From NCBI GenBank assembly GCA_044233745.1, contig JBIIJN010000116.1, positions 1 through 5,521 on the forward strand: a DNA stretch of 5,521 nucleotides, in the 5' to 3' direction. The notes beneath the pieces were generated by a model. The model did no database searches. It worked only from the letters and a program-made list of their open reading frames with translations, and was not told where the DNA came from. Numbering within the stretch: position 1 is the first letter of the stretch; the number at the start of each line of letters is the position of its first letter. This document shows positions 4,860 to 5,521 of the stretch, piece after piece. Made by a program: the position numbers and the translations under genes. The stretch comes from UBA6165 sp044233745. GTDB taxonomy: Bacteria; Bacteroidota; Bacteroidia; Flavobacteriales_D; Crocinitomicaceae.

Positions 4860-5470
4860 TGAGTGATTTGGGAATTCAATATCCCTTGATGGAGCATTTC
4901 TACACCATTCAAGGTGAAGGTAAACACAGCGGTCGCGCGGCTTATTTCTTGCGTATTGGCGGTTGTGATGTGGGCTGCGTTTGGTGTGATGTGAAAGAAA
5001 GTTGGGACAAAAATTTGCATCCCGAAACGAGTATTGACGCCATGTTGAAGCCCATTTTGGAATCAAAAACAGATTTTGTGGTGATCACAGGCGGCGAACC
5101 AGCCATGTATGATTTGAATCCCTTGGTGAATGCACTTCATGCCAACAATATTTACGTAGCCATTGAAACTTCTGGCGCTTATGAAGTTATGGGAGACATA
5201 GATTGGTTCTGTTTGTCACCCAAAAAATTTAAAATGCCCGTAGATTCAGCTTACAAAAGCGCCGACGAATTCAAAGTAGTCATTTATCACCCCTCCGATT
5301 TCGAATGGGCTGAAAAGCAAACAGCGCTCCTCCGCGACGATTGTGAATTGTTTTTACAACCCGAATGGTCAAAAACGGAACAATTGTTGCCTAAAATCAT
5401 CGACTATGTGAAGCAAAACCCAAAATGGCGTATATCTTTACAGACGCATAAATTCATGAATATTCCCTAA
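4859..5470 (+). CDS. queE: 7-carboxy-7-deazaguanine synthase (radical SAM)
   Basis: QueE converts 6-carboxy-5,6,7,8-tetrahydropterin to 7-carboxy-7-deazaguanine, a step toward preQ0 and queuosine (or 7-deazaguanine DNA modification), in the cytoplasm, using a 4Fe-4S cluster, S-adenosylmethionine and Mg2+. The 203-residue protein shows IQGEG at 17-21, cluster cysteines C36, C40 and C43 in GGCDVGCVWCD, the SAM-binding TGGEP at 77-81, ETSG at 103-106, LSPKK at 119-123, and a C-terminal QTHKFMNIP. Length and end match the short form of the family, so the gene is complete. The ATG overlaps the preceding stop by one base. No queC, queD or queF is present in the window. Confidence 0.95.
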   Translation: MSDLGIQYPLMEHFYTIQGEGKHSGRAAYFLRIGGCDVGCVWCDVKESWDKNLHPETSIDAMLKPILESKTDFVVITGGEPAMYDLNPLVNALHANNIYVAIETSGAYEVMGDIDWFCLSPKKFKMPVDSAYKSADEFKVVIYHPSDFEWAEKQTALLRDDCELFLQPEWSKTEQLLPKIIDYVKQNPKWRISLQTHKFMNIP

Positions 5471-5472
5471 TT

Positions 5473-5521
5473 ATGAGATATTTACTCCACTTTTTCCTGC
5501 TTGGTTTAATTGTTTTCAGCA
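5473..5521 (+). CDS. 5' end of a probable exported or membrane protein (cut by window end)
   Basis: The ATG at 5473 lies 2 nt after the queE stop and opens a frame to the window edge: MRYLLHFFLLGLIVFS. A short basic start followed by a hydrophobic core fits a signal peptide or first transmembrane helix. Nothing more can be said of its function. The spacing implies co-transcription with queE. Confidence 0.65.
   Translation, partial: MRYLLHFFLLGLIVFS

Overview
The window looks like a chromosomal segment from a member of the Bacteroidota, probably a Flavobacteriia-type genome. Evidence: several start sites are preceded by Bacteroidota-type promoter boxes (TTTG about 19 nt upstream of TAnnTTTG) with no strong purine-rich Shine-Dalgarno; the encoded families (Bro-N and ORF6N proteins, a four-helix-bundle-suffix protein, an NtrC-type regulator without a DNA-binding domain) are typical of that phylum; and the QueE sequence has the short Bacteroidota form. 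This is inference from content, not a database match.

The left half (about 110-2858) is an accessory, decaying region. It opens with the tail of an unidentified gene (2-109). Then comes a ~220-bp non-coding leader (253-475) driving an intact Bro-N gene with a DinD-like C-terminal half (523-1350). A second, diverged copy of the same leader (1377-1559) precedes an ORF6N-domain gene (1618-~1913), which has lost one base and its 3' end. Next is a four-helix-bundle-suffix gene (1958-2647) split by a 111-bp insertion flanked by a 7-bp direct repeat, followed by a perfect 16-bp stem-loop. Both copies of the leader share, in the same order: five alternately oriented CGCAG sites, a 40-bp nearly invariant block holding a hairpin, a 16-bp AATCA-N6-TGATT palindrome, and a promoter with an identical 19-nt spacer. 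The same control module in front of two different members of the Bro/ORF6N antirepressor superfamily is the most striking feature here. It suggests a family of regulator cassettes, either mobile as leader-plus-gene units or co-controlled by a shared operator.

The right half (2859-5521) is compact and looks like stable core genome: a sigma-54-type response regulator lacking an HTH domain, a DnaQ-fold DEDDh exonuclease with an ExoX-like C-terminal domain, queE (7-carboxy-7-deazaguanine synthase), and the first codons of a probable secreted or membrane protein. Gaps are 3 nt, a 1-nt TAATG overlap, and 2 nt, so the four genes are probably one transcription unit, started from a TATCTTTG -7 box at 2823-2830. 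Only queE has a clear metabolic role (preQ0/queuosine or 7-deazaguanine biosynthesis); no shared function for the operon can be read from sequence alone.
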